Origin: Castanea sativa
Taxonomy: Eukaryota; Streptophyta; Magnoliopsida; Fagales; Fagaceae
DNA length: 64,000 nucleotides
Direction of reading: 5' to 3'
Assembly (NCBI RefSeq): GCF_040712315.1
Contig: NC_134013.1
Coordinates: 63,153,001 to 63,217,000, forward strand
In this document: one piece after another, positions 12,746-25,051 of the stretch
Layout of the letters: the number at the start of each line of letters is the position of its first letter
How positions within the stretch are numbered: position 1 is the first letter of the stretch
Position numbers and translations under genes: made by a program
Notes under the pieces: generated by a model
What the model was told of the DNA's origin: nothing
Databases searched by the model: none
Seen by the model: the letters and a program-made list of their open reading frames with translations, nothing else

Positions 12746-12861
12746 CACAGGCATTCTGCTCTCTCAAGTCTTTTAACTATTGCTTTTAGTACCAAGTTAA
12801 TAGTATCTTTCTCTTCCCCAGTTCTTTTGGCTTAAATGTGAAACACTCGTCACTCTCTGAA

Positions 12862-15800
12862 ATGGGGTTGCTGAAGTTTCTTCAATTGTATGCTTGCATT
12901 TTAGTTATGGTGGTTGCAGTATTAAACTCAGCTGAGTCAACAGTTGTCATTCGTTTTAGAAGTTCGCCCCCACCTCAGTCAAGGTTACCTACTGCCATTT
13001 TTAGGTACTCAGTTGAGAGGCTGGATGGTTCCAATGCATGCAAAAACAATGCTTGTTCCATTTACTGTGAGGTATCATTCTCTTTTCTTTGTGTTAATTT
13101 TTTGGTTGAGTTACTGAGAATTCATTTAGATAAAGTTGAAAATACCGTAGTTTACACGGAACCAGCTGCTACTAAACTACAAAGAAATAGAACAACATTT
13201 GCAGCTAACTCATTTATTAGAGTCCTGATCCTCCCTTAAAACTGAAAATTATACTCCCCAGCTACCACATATCACTATATTCTTAAATCAAATTTTTTAC
13301 TTTCCTACAATGCTTAACTCTAGCCTTAATGTCTCTTTTTGTCAATTTATTATTTCTTAAGATTTAATGTGGTTGTTATGTACTTGGGCATTCCTCTGCA
13401 GCCAAATATGATACATGGTTGCAGCAAGAGCTAGATTGTAAATAGTTACTTGAATACTCCTCCCTTTCAGATACTCTACACCTTGACTTTATTACCTCTT
13501 CTCATCAGCCTTCAGGATCATCTAGCAAGAACCATTTCATGACTTGTTTTGACAACCTTTTAGGCAGTGAGCACTCAAAGTAGAGACTTTCTTTGCTTTC
13601 TAGGCTGCTTCTGCAGTATACACTCAGAATAGAAGTTAGAATATCTATATTATAGTCCAATTCATCATTATATCCCTAGTTGACAGCTACTTCTCATAGA
13701 AAGGAAATGAGTGCCTGTGGATTGCTGATATACAAGAAAAATCCCCAAAATTTCATGGTAATCACTAATCACCGAACTGAGTGTTTTAGCTCAACTTTTA
13801 CCTGTAGGCGGGTGATTTTTGAACCCTTACTGAGTTATCTGATCAGGCTGGTCTCTATCTCGATTAGTTGTCTTACAAAACAGAAGAAAACTTTGCATTC
13901 ACAGAGCTGGCGGCATCATAATGATTCTTTGAAGATATCTAGGACTTAAAACACCATCTGGATGCCAGTAATCCTGCAAAAAACATATGTTATATCCCCT
14001 ATGTTTTATGAAAGGTCTTACCTTCACTTCTCAGCTTAAGGAGTTTCCTCCATCCCCAAGAGCAACCACTGGGAATCTTGACTAGCCAGAAACTCCTCCT
14101 TTTTAGCAAGTATTCCTGCACCCAAATTAACCCAAATTGAGCTAGTTAAAGCAAAGAGATTCCAGAAGTGCTTCATTGCATTCCACTTCCCAACTCTCCT
14201 TTATCCTAATCCTCCTTCCTTCTTAGGAGCCAACGCCACAAACTCCCATGCCACCTTTGCTCCCATAGCTGATATTTTGCTTCATATGTCTTGATGACTC
14301 TTTGGGAGGATATACAAGTATGTATAGTATACTTGTATAACTGAACAGGACTGATTGCAAAAGTTGCAATCTTCCAGCAAAGGAGAGATACTTGACATTT
14401 ATTCTAGATGAGATCTTATCTATCAAGGGCCAGCACTTTTTATCTAAGAATTTCACCAATTTAAAAGGAACACCTAGATACCTGACAGGCCTGCTTTCAT
14501 TGTAATGGAAGATAGGCATGATCTGGCAGCTACAACAAAGGAAATTTCACTTTTCTTTGCATTGGAAGTGAAACCAGAAAGATCTTGAAAGTCTACTGGG
14601 ACATCTTTGGACTTTGATGATTTGAACAGTGTATAACAGTCCTTTTCTTTGTGCTTGATTTTGAGAAGTCACTACTTATGTGCATATCTAAGTTTAAGTA
14701 ATTAGTTTGTTAAAATCTTATATCACCTCAAATTTGGTTAATTAAGCTCATAAAAATTATGATGTCACAAATATAAAACCATTAAATCATCTTAAACATT
14801 GTATGAGAAAGCAAAAGCTATTTCTAATTTAGGACCGGAATCTTATGTAGTAATGTGGGCACAGCTATACCGTTAAAAAAGATAAACAAGGACCTGTAGC
14901 TTTGTGTTTGGCATTTTGAAAGAATAGCTTTTAGAGAGTTAAAGGCACTGATCACCAATTTCTGTTCATTTTACTTATTGAGATATTAATTTATCCTATT
15001 TCTTCCCCTCCAAATGCATTTCCCTAAGAGGTTATTCATTAACTAAATGCCTTAAGCACGGGTGCGTTTTGGAATTCGGGTGCGGGTGCGGGACTTGGCA
15101 ATTTCTGAAAAAGTAGGGTACGGGTGCGGCGGGGTGCGGCTATTAAAAAATTATTAAAAATATTTTTATTTATATTTTTAATATATTGCTAAACATACTT
15201 TTTTCACATTATATAAACATATAACAAATTTAAGAACAATAGTAAATAATAACTAGAATACAACTCCATTATATAAACATTCTATGATGTTTGAAAATTA
15301 AAATACAACTCACAAGTTTGAAACTAAAACAAAATAAAAGATACATCAACAAAACAGTGAGGGATATAAGCATACAAGGGTTTTGGCTGGGAGTGATTTG
15401 TGAGGGCTATAAGCATATAAGGGTTTTTGATTTTTTTCCCAAAACGCAACGTTTGCTTCTTTTTTTTTTTGGGCCAAGTAAAACGGTGCGTTGCGCACCT
15501 GGGTTTTTTTTTTTTTTGAATTTCGGCCGTATCGGCCGATTTCGGCCGGTATCGGTTTTCCCGATACGGACCGATTCAGGCCGATTCGGCGCGCGTTGGC
15601 CCGATTTCGCGGGCGACGGCCCGAATCGGCACGAATCGCGCCGAAAAAATTAATTGTTTATTGCCCGACGCGGGTGCGGCGGCCCAAACGCCGCACCCGT
15701 GCTTCATAGCTTAATTCCCTTAAAATAAATGGTGTAAGGGTATTATTTGATTATCATTTGCTTAAAGTTATAAAGGTCTCCATGTACTTAAGTAGTTTGC

Positions 15801-18800
15801 TTATTGGGGACAATTGTATCTTTGGACAGATTGATGGACAATTACTGAGACCTTGTCTGACTGATAATTTAGTATTGAAAAACTTAACTGTAAACCGTGA
15901 ACACAAATTTCTTCTCAATGTCACAACCCGGGATGGAGAGACAAACTCATCAGCTTATTCATGGTTCATCGGTAAGCACTTCTTTCCCCTTGGTCTGTTT
16001 TCCCTCTTTCTTCTCTCCCCCCGCCCCCCCCCCCCCCCAAAAAAAAGTTCAAATGTTCGTTTAGATGGCTGGGCATAAAACAACTTGACAACCTCATTGA
16101 GCCAGATGTTGAAAAATATTATCCAAAGGAACCTTACTCCTTTATTTCTTGATTATCTAATAGATACAATACCACCAACTGCAACGATTCATAGCGAACA
16201 GAATTATACCAATGCAGAAAAGATATACATTGATGTTACATTTAGTGAAGCTTGCACTGGACAGGGTGGCTTCAAGTGTGTGAACTCATCTAACTGTGAT
16301 GTAAGTAGGTTTCTTGCTTAGAAACTTATGTGTTATCAATGAATATGCAGTGGTAGATATTTAAGAAAATGATCAAAAGGATCAAACTTTTACTATTGGT
16401 GATATGAGTTTGGTAAATTCATGCTTTAATATTAAGACATTTTCTAGGTCATAATAAATGGTCCTGCCCAAGTACACGCTCCTTCACTACGCATTATGGA
16501 ACATGGAATCAAGTACAGACTCAATATTATTCTCTCCTTAAGGAGTATGTATGGGCGCATTGTGATCAGAATGGCGGATAATTTTTGTACTGATCAGGCA
16601 GGAAACCATTTCACACGATCAAATGGTTCTACTATAATCATTCACTTTGGTGAGACATCAGTCACTCTTTTCCTTCAACAGGTTACTTGATTAAGTTTTA
16701 ATTTGGCTCCTTCCCTATTTTAATCTAATGGCTGTCTCAGATAGAAGACCAGTGCTGGTGGATTTATGGACATCTGTTCCATCTTATGAGTTGGTGATTA
16801 ATGGGGTTCCAAGAACTGTGCTTGCCACTAACAAAATGGAGGACATTACAATTTTCCTTGATTTCAGTATTCCCATTATAAATTCAACAGAGCAGATCCT
16901 AAATGCATTACATGTGAACTCTGGTAGATTGATACCTATTCATGGTAAAATTCATGGGAACCGTCGATTTGTTTTTGAAGTAAGCAGAAAATTTCAACTT
17001 TTTCATAATAATGACATCAAAGTTGCACTTTCTATACAAAATACCAGTCATATCTGATAAAAATTGATATCAATTGAATTGTGGTGAATTTATTGGTTAA
17101 TTTTTATTTTGTAGCTGAAGAAAATATCAAGAACTGAAATTGTCTCAGTTGAACTACAAGCTGGTTCAATAATTGGTAGGACAGGCACTCCTGTCTCATC
17201 TGTTGCCTCAATTACATTCCTTTATGGTACACTATTCCAAATTTTTTCTTCAAAATAGTTCTGGAATACTATTCTGTGGCATTACTATTTTGCTAACTGC
17301 TATATTTTTTGGTTAGATTCCACAGACCCTGGTGTAGTGTTAAGTACAAGCTCACCAAACATAACGAAGGAGTTCAACATCAATGTGATAGTTGAGTTTA
17401 TGAAGCCAGTTTTTGGCTTTGAGGCCTCTATGGTAAAAGTGATCGGGGGCACAATAACAAGGCAGGTGCATATGGTGACTCTTGGAACTACTGAGGTCAT
17501 TATACAATTTAATATTCATTTTGTTTGCATAGACATAAAAGAATGACTAAAATCTTGATTGAAGGGCAATACTAATTTCATAGTTCTTAATGTTGTTTTT
17601 TGTAGGTTTAAGGAGCTTTCAAGAGCTCTATACTCATTGACTGTCCTAGCAGAAGCTCAGAACATGTTGTCAGTTAACATTCCTGCAGGGAAAGTAAATG
17701 ATATTGCAGGAAATCCAAATATGGCATCAAACCAACTTGAAGTGAAACAATGTGTGAAAACATATTTGCCTCTTATGCATTTTCTTCCAGTTCTTAATAT
17801 TTCCTTACTGTAAACAATAATTATTGTAGGGCAACAATTTAACAAGTTAAATAGCCCTTGTTGCTGTCTAAAAATTGCAAAATAGGGAGATGTGAAAGAT
17901 TTTTTCTTTTTATTTCATTTCATGCCAATTCTTTGAAAATTTGACTTATGACAAGATGTTTTAATTATAAAAAAAAAAAAAAAACTGTGGAAGATAGAAG
18001 CATTAGTTTTTGAGTAATTAAGCTGATGCCTATCTGTATGGCCTCTTATCTTCACATGATTCTTAAGTTTGTGCAGACTCAACTCCTCCAATATCCATTG
18101 CACTACACTCATTTGTGACTGCGGGAACAGTAGCAACAGCACTAGCAGCTGCCATTATTTCACTTTCCTCTGCAAATCTAGGAGCAATAGGTGCTGTTGC
18201 TTCTGGGAGTACTACTATTTTTTCTCCAGATCCATCAATGAATTTACATGTAAGTATCTACAGGTTCAGTATTGCAAAAAAAAAAAAAAAAAAAAAACCA
18301 TTCATACAACTTCTGCCATATCTACTGTTGTGGTTACTCATCGCATGTTCTCTGTACAATCATTGAGGTTCAGTTTACGTATTTACCAAGTTTTTATTAC
18401 AGGGAATGATTGGACATCTACAGGTGTTTGTCCTTTCAGACTGGCTCTTAGTTAACCAACCAATTGAATATTCAGAAACAATGAAAGGTCTTCAGTGGCT
18501 CATACCTCATCAAAAACTTCCATGGAATAGGAATTGCCCATCAATCTGGCCGAATCATGTCAATTTGGCTGGAAAGAAGCTTGCACGGAATTTGAGTGTC
18601 TTGGCTACAGGATGGTCTTCTCACAAAATAACTAACCAGAAAATTGACTTAAATTTAACCAACTCCTCTTATATGCATCATGAACAACCATTCCCAATTG
18701 AAATTGACCGCATGTCTGTCTGGCTCCATGGACAGCACAACATAAGCACGAAAGATACTCCTTATGGGCTACCTCTCAATTCCATTGAATATGTCACCTA

Positions 18801-20590
18801 TTTCTTGGTAAATATCTATAATCTACAGTAATCATATTTGTTTCAATGATAAGATTCCTTCATTTGAATCATTTGTCTTGTAGAGAGGAGAGCCAATTTC
18901 TGCTAGCAACATTGTCAAGAGAATGAAGAATTATAAAGGGTAGCTCCACAATTACCTTCACATTTAGAATTGAGCATTGGTTATAGAATATTGCCACTAG
19001 CATTAGACTCTAGACCTATAATATCCTTAGACAGAAAAGAGCTAATGTATTTTTCAGCATAACTTTCTGATGTTTAAGGTGTTTGGAATATTGCTGAGGT
19101 TCTTTCCTGACAGGTGGCAAGATATGGAAATGAACTTATTCTGGCTTGGCGTGGGAGGAGGTAGTTTACTTACTATTCACGTTCTGATAATAATTTTCCT
19201 AAGATGGAGGACAGGAATACCAGGTCATGGGATACTTTCAGTACCCAGATTTGAGCTCTTTCTTCTAATTCTGATGCTACCTTGTATCTCTCAGTCTTCA
19301 GCATTTGTCATAAGAGGTAACAAATTGAAGTTTATTCTTCTTAATTTAAAATCCTTTTCTGTCAGGCATGTGATCAACTGCAGACTACTCATATTTGCAG
19401 GTGGTACAACGGGAGAGATCATCATTGGGGCTTTGCTGCTAGCTATCCCTGCAGCCTTTATTTTATCAGTGTGCCTTTTTCTTGTATTTGCAATCTTTTC
19501 TGGCAGTTTTTTTCAGTACAAGGAAGTCAAGCATACATATATAGAAGAACCTTGGTGTACAAAGCTGTGGTTCTTCTCTACAGGTAGACCTACAACTGGA
19601 AGGTGGTTTTATAGGGAAGGGCTGTCTTCATCTTTCCTCCTGCGCCTTGGAATTCTCTTTGAGAGTTGGAAGGGTCCTCCATTGTTTGTCTTTGTTAATC
19701 AGAATGACCCAAACACCATACTCAGGTGGACTGAAAGTGGCAACAGAGGGATTGGAAGAATGCGAGCTATCAGCTCAGATGACAGAAATGAAGAAACTAG
19801 AAGTTCCCTATCAGAGAGGCTCTTAGGTTGTGCTAAATCCTCCTATATTATCCTTGATCTTTTAAGAAGAGTCAGTTTGGGGATCATATCTGGAGCTTAC
19901 TCGTCACGGAAGTCAAGCCAAAGCCTTTTTGCATTGACAATTACACTGGTACAGTTCATGTATCTGTTTACTCTTAAACCATACATCAGTAGGGGAGTCC
20001 AAGTGGTGGAAAGTGTTTCTCTCTTGTGTGAGGTAGGCATCTTTGGTCTATGTGTCAGTATCAAAAGCTCAAACCCAGTTGAAGCAAAAAGAGTGGGTTT
20101 TGTAATGCTGTCTCTCCTTTTCTTTACCTTTGTTGTTCAAATTATCAATGAGTGGTATGGTATGATCAAATCAATATTAAGACTCTCACAGCCTCATAAG
20201 AACTCTTTCAAGCTTGGATTGAAGTTTGTTGCAAAAGGCCTTGTTCTGCCTTTCCTTCCAAGGCAACATTGGTCAAAAGTCATAGCTGCAACCTCCCAAC
20301 CAACAACAGGACTAACTCCAGTGATTCCCATAAGCCCAGAAACAGAATTTGAAAGAAGAGATAGAAGAACACCATCAGTTCACTCAATTACTTCCATGAC
20401 TGCAACGGTAGTCCCTGTGCTCAGTCCTGGGCAGAGATCGGGGGAGAGAAAAAAACTAAAGGAAATCAAACATGAACCCAAAAGTGAGATGAAGAAGTTA
20501 AGGGAGTTAGCAAAGGCTAGTTTCTCAGGGGATTTTCGGGGTGGGGAAGCTAGTACCAGCTATGCTAAGGCTGCAATCCCACACCGGTGA
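12862..20590 (+). CDS. Secreted-entry, multi-pass membrane protein with Ig-like ectodomain (13 exons, 1,119 aa)
   Basis: Exons: 12862-13071, 15830-15971, 16164-16300, 16448-16649, 16741-16979, 17115-17226, 17317-17461, 17606-17751, 18077-18249, 18403-18807, 18884-18939, 19114-19316, 19401-20590. Their lengths sum to 3,360 bp in one frame, which supports the whole model. Residues 1-26 form a signal peptide (MGLLKFLQLYACILVMVVAV). An extracellular part to about residue 450 is rich in N-glycosylation sites and has short beta-type modules, several opening with a D-x-x-P or DSTDPG turn at an exon border, like bacterial-type Ig repeats. Membrane segments follow at about 455-477, 663-687, 701-721, 729-757, 896-914, 926-944 and 954-972, then a basic cytosolic tail (980-1119). 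Intron 7 has a GC donor. I recognise it as a conserved plant protein of unknown function; the membrane half is loosely reminiscent of TRP-like channels, which is inference. Intron 1 (2.76 kb) carries two transposon insertions. Confidence 0.85.
14010..14600 (-). pseudogene. LINE reverse-transcriptase C-terminal fragment in intron 1
   Basis: On the minus strand, 14519-14223 reads RYLGVPFKLVKF, LIDKISSRI and LSFAGRLQLLQSVL, which is the region after the polymerase core in plant L1-type elements. Downstream, in shifted frames, come KHFWNLFAL and LVKIPSGCSWGWRKLLKL, also typical of that family. Frameshifts and stops break it up. It lies antisense to the host gene, inside its first intron. Confidence 0.8.
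15052..15709. mobile_element. Non-autonomous TIR element in intron 1 (AAGCACGGGTGC family)
   Basis: The ends read AAGCACGGGTGCG (from 15054) and, reversed, AAGCACGGGTGCGG (to 15704). Inside are a T-run and a GC-rich block of CGGCCGTATCGGCC-like repeats (15524-15650), a strong local shift in composition. A weak 9-bp flanking match, CTAAATGCC and CTTAATTCC (seven of nine), is possible. The element at 47154-48075 is a relative in the opposite orientation. Confidence 0.7.
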
Positions 20591-21234
20591 AGCCTCCTCA
20601 GAAACTCCATAAGTCTCCAATCTAAAAATCATGGATTGATTTCTAACTTAGAATGGTAAAAGAAGAATTCTGTTTCTCTCAATATTGTTTCTCAGCTTCT
20701 ACTGTTTTATTGACCTCTAACCTTTTGTTATACAAATGGCAGTTTCGTGGCAAGATAAACATAACCTAGAAGAAATTGTATTGAGGAGAAGATAAACCAA
20801 ACATTCATGTATTTGAAATGGCACAAGATGTTTAAGATACAAATGCAGAGATGTTTAGAAGTCTTTTAAAAAATTAAAAAAAAAACTACTGAACACAGAA
20901 ACTAGTTACCAATCAAACAATCACTAAAGCATGCTTTAAACTCAAGCTGCTGTGTCCTTTTCATTCCCAAAACAAATGACTATGAAAAAAATGCATCTAA
21001 GAAGATATACATGGTTTGGAAACTATTATAATTACATTGTTAAATGCTCTGACAAATTAGGGAATCCAATCCCAAGTAAAATTATTTGCATTTTGTGTTA
21101 ACATATGTTGGATCTTAATGGCTTCCAAGATGAAAATATAGATCTACTGCTTGATATGAAATTACACAAAAGATGAGAAATGCAGCAGGAACAACCTAAA
21201 GATGCCTAAAAAGAGACAGTGAAACATTTCTTGG
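20591..21234. other. Spacer between two convergent genes
   Basis: Holds the 3' ends of the 13-exon gene (+) and the fasciclin-like gene (-). No repeats or further genes seen. Confidence 0.4.
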
Positions 21235-22281
21235 TCAGTGATAATCACCATGATCGAGTGGATTCTGATCAACGTTTCCATCCAAGGAAGAATCTCCAAG
21301 CGACACTTGATTTGCTGATAAAGTAAGCAAATGATTAAGGCCATGCAACACAAGCCCACGACTTTGATACATATTTAGAAAGATCACCGGAACACCGTTA
21401 AACTCAGGAACATCACCAGAAACAGTCACATTGATCTCAAACCCTTCCAGGAAAGTTGGCAACACAGTTCCATCTTTTAGCTTGATTAAATCCAGCCATG
21501 ACAGCAATCTTGGAACAACATGCTGCCGAAAAATTAACATGTAATCGCTGACATTCCTTGCGTGTTCTTGAATTGCTACATCAACCGGTGCAAAGATTGT
21601 TAAACTTGTCTGATCCTTAGGCCCTGCCAGTTGTGCATCAAGAAATGCGGCCATTATAGAATAACCTCTGGACCTTAGTATATCCGAAACCAAACCAAAA
21701 GATTCAACTTCCGATGAACTGTTACGTTCAGTTGGTATGGTTGGACTAGGAATTGGCAAATCAGGAGCCGTAAAATCAGGAGCAATCTGGAAAGATGAAT
21801 TCAAGAACTCATCAATTCCATATATAATCACTGACCCATCATCGTACACGGCCTTTACATCAATCATAACGTTGTTAATCGATACTCTTCCACCAGAATG
21901 TGAGGCGGTAACGGTGAGTGAGCAATTAGGCAACAGGGTTGGTATGCTTGTGCCAGAAGGAAGAGTTTTCATGGCTTCTGCAGAGAGTCTTATTGGCAAG
22001 ATGTGGTATTGAACTAAAAGAAAAGGCAGTTGGCCTGAGTGGACAAAGGCAGGGTCTGAAGGAGCAAATATGGTGGCAGTTGGTGAATCAAGATTCAGGG
22101 TATTGGAGACAAGTTCAAGAGTTAGTGCCATTGAGAGATAGTCTGAGTCTGAGTCCAAAAGGGTCTTGGCAGCATTAGAAAAGGTTCCAGAATACGTGAC
22201 AGTGGAGGAGGAGGAGGAGAGAGAAAGGAGGGTGAGGGAGAAGAGAAGCAAGGTCTGCATGTGTAATTCTTTGAGTTCCAT
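21235..22281 (-). CDS. Fasciclin-like arabinogalactan protein, two FAS1 domains, no GPI tail
   Basis: A 348-residue intronless frame. A hydrophobic signal peptide covers residues 9-26 (LLLFSLTLLSLSSSS), so export to the cell wall/apoplast is expected. Two FAS1 adhesion domains follow: about 28-165, with the H1-type motif ATIFAPSDPAF (69-79) and a YH pair (92-93), and about 193-325, with LTIFAPVDVAI (227-237) and HVVPRLL. Between them is a short Pro-rich, AGP-like linker (168-184: APDF, APDLPIPSPTIP). N-glycosylation sites include NCS119, NSS161, NSS187, NVS243 and NVT284. The C-terminus is polar (SSLDGNVDQNPLDHGDYH), so no GPI-anchor signal; with two FAS1 domains this fits the plant FLA19-21-type subgroup. 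An alternative start at Met8 (22260) would give a tighter signal peptide. No damage seen. Confidence 0.9.
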   Translation of the reverse strand: MELKELHMQTLLLFSLTLLSLSSSSSTVTYSGTFSNAAKTLLDSDSDYLSMALTLELVSNTLNLDSPTATIFAPSDPAFVHSGQLPFLLVQYHILPIRLSAEAMKTLPSGTSIPTLLPNCSLTVTASHSGGRVSINNVMIDVKAVYDDGSVIIYGIDEFLNSSFQIAPDFTAPDLPIPSPTIPTERNSSSEVESFGLVSDILRSRGYSIMAAFLDAQLAGPKDQTSLTIFAPVDVAIQEHARNVSDYMLIFRQHVVPRLLSWLDLIKLKDGTVLPTFLEGFEINVTVSGDVPEFNGVPVIFLNMYQSRGLVLHGLNHLLTLSANQVSLGDSSLDGNVDQNPLDHGDYH

Positions 22282-22571
22282 TCTTGGTTCTCTCTTATTT
22301 CTGTGTTTTCAAGTTGATAAGAATATGAACAAAGTAAATGGTTTTGGAAGTTTCAAGCGAAGGAGAAAATTTGGGAGGGAAAACAAAAGAAGTAGAGGGT
22401 GTAGTTTGTTGGTTTAATTCAAACCTGTAAGGATTAAAAGTTCTTGGTTATTTCTGTGACCAAACAAGAAAATGTTGGTTATTGCAGGATTTAGTTAACT
22501 TCAAAGTTATGATGGGAAAGAATTTCAAGTTCTACAAAAAAAAATCTAAAAGTCATCAGATTTTTTTTTAA
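22282..22571. other. Upstream region of the fasciclin-like gene
   Basis: Probable promoter and leader of the minus-strand gene. No clear TATA box was identified. Confidence 0.3.
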
Positions 22572-22759
22572 CTAGTCGCAGACCCGTGCATTGCTCGTGA
22601 TAATTTGTAGGTAAAATAATATTTTAGGCCCTAGACTTTGTAAAGACTTTAAAATAAATAGTTTTATTATATTTTTTATAATCTTATTTATATTGTTACT
22701 TACCATTATCATATATTTATTGGATGATAATTTGCATAACATAGACATTAAATAAGAGA
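22572..22759 (-). mobile_element. Possible mini-Helitron (3' end on the left)
   Basis: On the minus strand the sequence ends GCACGGGTCTGCGACTAG followed by T (22572-22575 plus flank), a Helitron-type CTAG end preceded by a weak hairpin. The putative 5' end TCTCTTATTTAATG begins at 22759 after an A, fitting A/T target insertion. The 3' end is fair; the 5' end is only suggestive. Confidence 0.45.
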
Positions 22760-22802
22760 TAAAATTGTTCATTAGATTATTTTAAGTCATGGTGTGTGTG
22801 TA

Positions 22803-23116
22803 TCTCTATATATTAAGAGGATTTAGAAAATTAGTTATTGTCTTTTTGACTTCCTAAAATACCCATAATTTAGTTAACTTATCCTTATTCCTAAAATATA
22901 AAAATGAGGTTAAAATTGTAAATTGACAAAAATTAAAAACAAAAAACATAAAACAAAACCATGTTCTATAAAACTTCCCACTACCCCATCTACATAACTA
23001 AAACTACCCCATGTTCCTATAAAAAAAACTACCCCAAGTTCCTATTAAAAAAAAAAAAAAAAAATCCAAAAAAGAAGAGCCTCATAACATGCACGAAGCG
23101 AGTGTGATGAGGCTAG
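22803..23116 (+). mobile_element. Non-autonomous Helitron, 314 bp
   Basis: Begins TCTCTATATATTAAG after an A and ends CTAG before a T. A hairpin with AGCCTCAT / ATGAGGCT arms (23079-23086 and 23107-23114) precedes the end. Insertion between A and T without target duplication is the Helitron rule. It sits inside a (GT)n-rich stretch that resumes right after it. Confidence 0.8.
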
Positions 23117-23572
23117 TGTGTGTGTATGTATCTATACTACTATTTAAGCGGCTGCACCTGTTTGAAGTTGATTTTTTTTTTGTTTCAAAGTACCCCCTAC
23201 ATCTCTAGGTTTAAGTAGAGACAGAACTAAATGATAGTTTGGTAAAAGATTTTTTTTGTCCAAAATACCCCTACAGCCTATGTTTAAGTAGGGGCAAAAT
23301 TTGGTAAAAATGGTATTTTAATTTTCACGTAAAACACTATCTATAAAATATGAGCACACTTCCAGTACACTTATGTTAGTTTTCAAACTCAAATTGCTTC
23401 TTCTTTAGTTATGCAATTCTCTCAATTTTGTGTTTTCAAACTCCTTTCACCCACCTCTTTGCTTCAGATTTCAATACAAACGACAACAACAACAACATAG
23501 ATTTGAGGTAAGCTTTTTCTTTTATTATATCATTATCTTACCTTATCTTCTCTTTTTTTATTTTTATTTTTT

Positions 23573-23815
23573 GCTTGAAGTTGCAAACAAAAAAAATTAA
23601 ACCAACTTTGATGGTTTTTTTTTTGTTTGCTTGAAGTTGCAAAAAAAAAAGGAAACCAACGTTGATGGTTTTTTTTTTTTTGCTTGAAGTTGCAAAAAAA
23701 AAGGAAACCAACGTTGATGGTTTTTTTTTTTTTTTTTTTTTTTTTTTGTGCTTGAAGTTGCAAAAAAAAAAAAAAGGAAACTAATGTTGATGGTTTTTTT
23801 TTTTGAAAGTCTTGG
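23573..23815. repeat. Degenerate tandem repeat, ~60-bp unit, four copies
   Basis: GCTTGAAGTTGCAAA, an A-run, GGAAACCAACGTTGATGG and a T-run of variable length repeat about four times. A fifth single copy lies at 25199-25240, beyond the hAT insertion, preceded by the same leading block (TTATATCATTATCTTACC) found at 23524. That pattern means a longer unit was duplicated. Confidence 0.85.
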
Positions 23816-23896
23816 ATTATGGTTTAATTTGTAAAAAAAGGGTTGTTTTATCTCCAACAAAAATATATTATTTTATCGTCATTTAGATACTAAAAG

Positions 23897-25051
23897 TAGG
23901 GGTGTGCAAAAGGAAACCGGAGCCGACCTTCCCGACCGGTGCCGACCTTCCCGACCGGTGCCGACCTTCCCGCACCGCATCTACAACCGACCGACGGGGC
24001 TGACGCCGGTGATCGGAACACGAAGGGACATCTGACACCGGTGCGGTGAAATCTTCGGAGCTGAAATCCCTCACCGATGAAGGCGCCGAACCGAACCGAT
24101 ATATGCATCTCATACATTAGTTTTTCAACCTTTGGATACACGGCGTCGTTTTATTGAGTGAAGATTGTAATTTTTTTTTACTAAAACAACGTCGTATTGG
24201 AACACAAAACACACCGTTTGGTTGAATTGGATCTAGGTTTTCAGATTTCCCTCAGCCTCACTATAAATACTCTCTATTTCTCTCTTATAAGACTTAACTC
24301 TCTCTCTTGCTCTCGCCGAACTGCTGTTGCTGCCTCGTCGCCTTGTGTTTGAGCTCGCACCGGCTCACCACGGACAGGCGCCACTCACTGGTAAGCCATC
24401 TTGTTGTCCTGGGTTTGTCTTGCCTCTCGCCTCTGGTTTGTCACGTTTGTGACTTTGTGTTTCTACTTTCTTGATGTCTTGGGACTCCTGGATTTATGTT
24501 TCACTGTTTCTTCACTTCTTGTTATTTTACTTAAGAAATAACAAATAGCACGTTGTTGGGTGTTGGGCTACAAGCTTTGTATATTAACTTTTATGAGAAA
24601 ACACATTGTTGGCCCAACCGCCCAACGTGTCTAATAGAGTTAACCCAACAAATATTAATTATTAAGTGTCTAATAGATATTAAGTGTTTATAGTGTCTAA
24701 TAGATTTTTGAATATGCTTCTGTTTTGTCTTTTCTTTTGCTTTTGATATATGTGTGACTAGATTTTTGATGTCTTGCTAAATAAATTTTTTTTTTCTTTT
24801 GTATTTACTTGAATTCTTGAACAGGTTGATATATTGATTTTGGAGTTTTTTTATTAATAAAAAAAAAAGTTTTTTTTAATATTTTAAACCGACCAAACCG
24901 ATTGAACCGTACCGCAAAAACCGCACCGCTATAGGTTGAAAAACCGACCTTAGATGATGTGCATCGGTTCCAATTATTAAAAAACCGATCTCTATCGGTT
25001 CGGTAATAAATTTGGAAAAAAACCGCCTCTACCGAACCGCGCACACCCCTA
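23897..25051. mobile_element. Non-autonomous hAT element, 1,155 bp, with internal promoter-like sequence
   Basis: Perfect 8-bp target duplications ACTAAAAG (23889-23896 and 25052-25059) flank 11-bp inverted ends TAGGGGTGTGC / GCGCACCCCTA (one mismatch). Subterminal zones are rich in CCGACC/ACCGGT/AACCG motifs. Inside, TATAAATA (24262-24269) is followed by a CT-rich leader and a GC-rich stretch ending CACTCACTG before GTAAGC (about 24390), which looks like a promoter, a non-coding first exon and a splice donor left from an autonomous ancestor. No transposase frame remains. It lies inside the Helitron starting at 23131. Confidence 0.88.

Noticed and set aside
12838..12861. Earlier start of the 13-exon gene at 12838
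   Set aside because: That codon is GTG; the first in-frame ATG is 12862 and opens a good signal peptide.
17300..17500. Minus-strand frame across exon 7 of the 13-exon gene
   Set aside because: Antisense shadow of a conserved exon.
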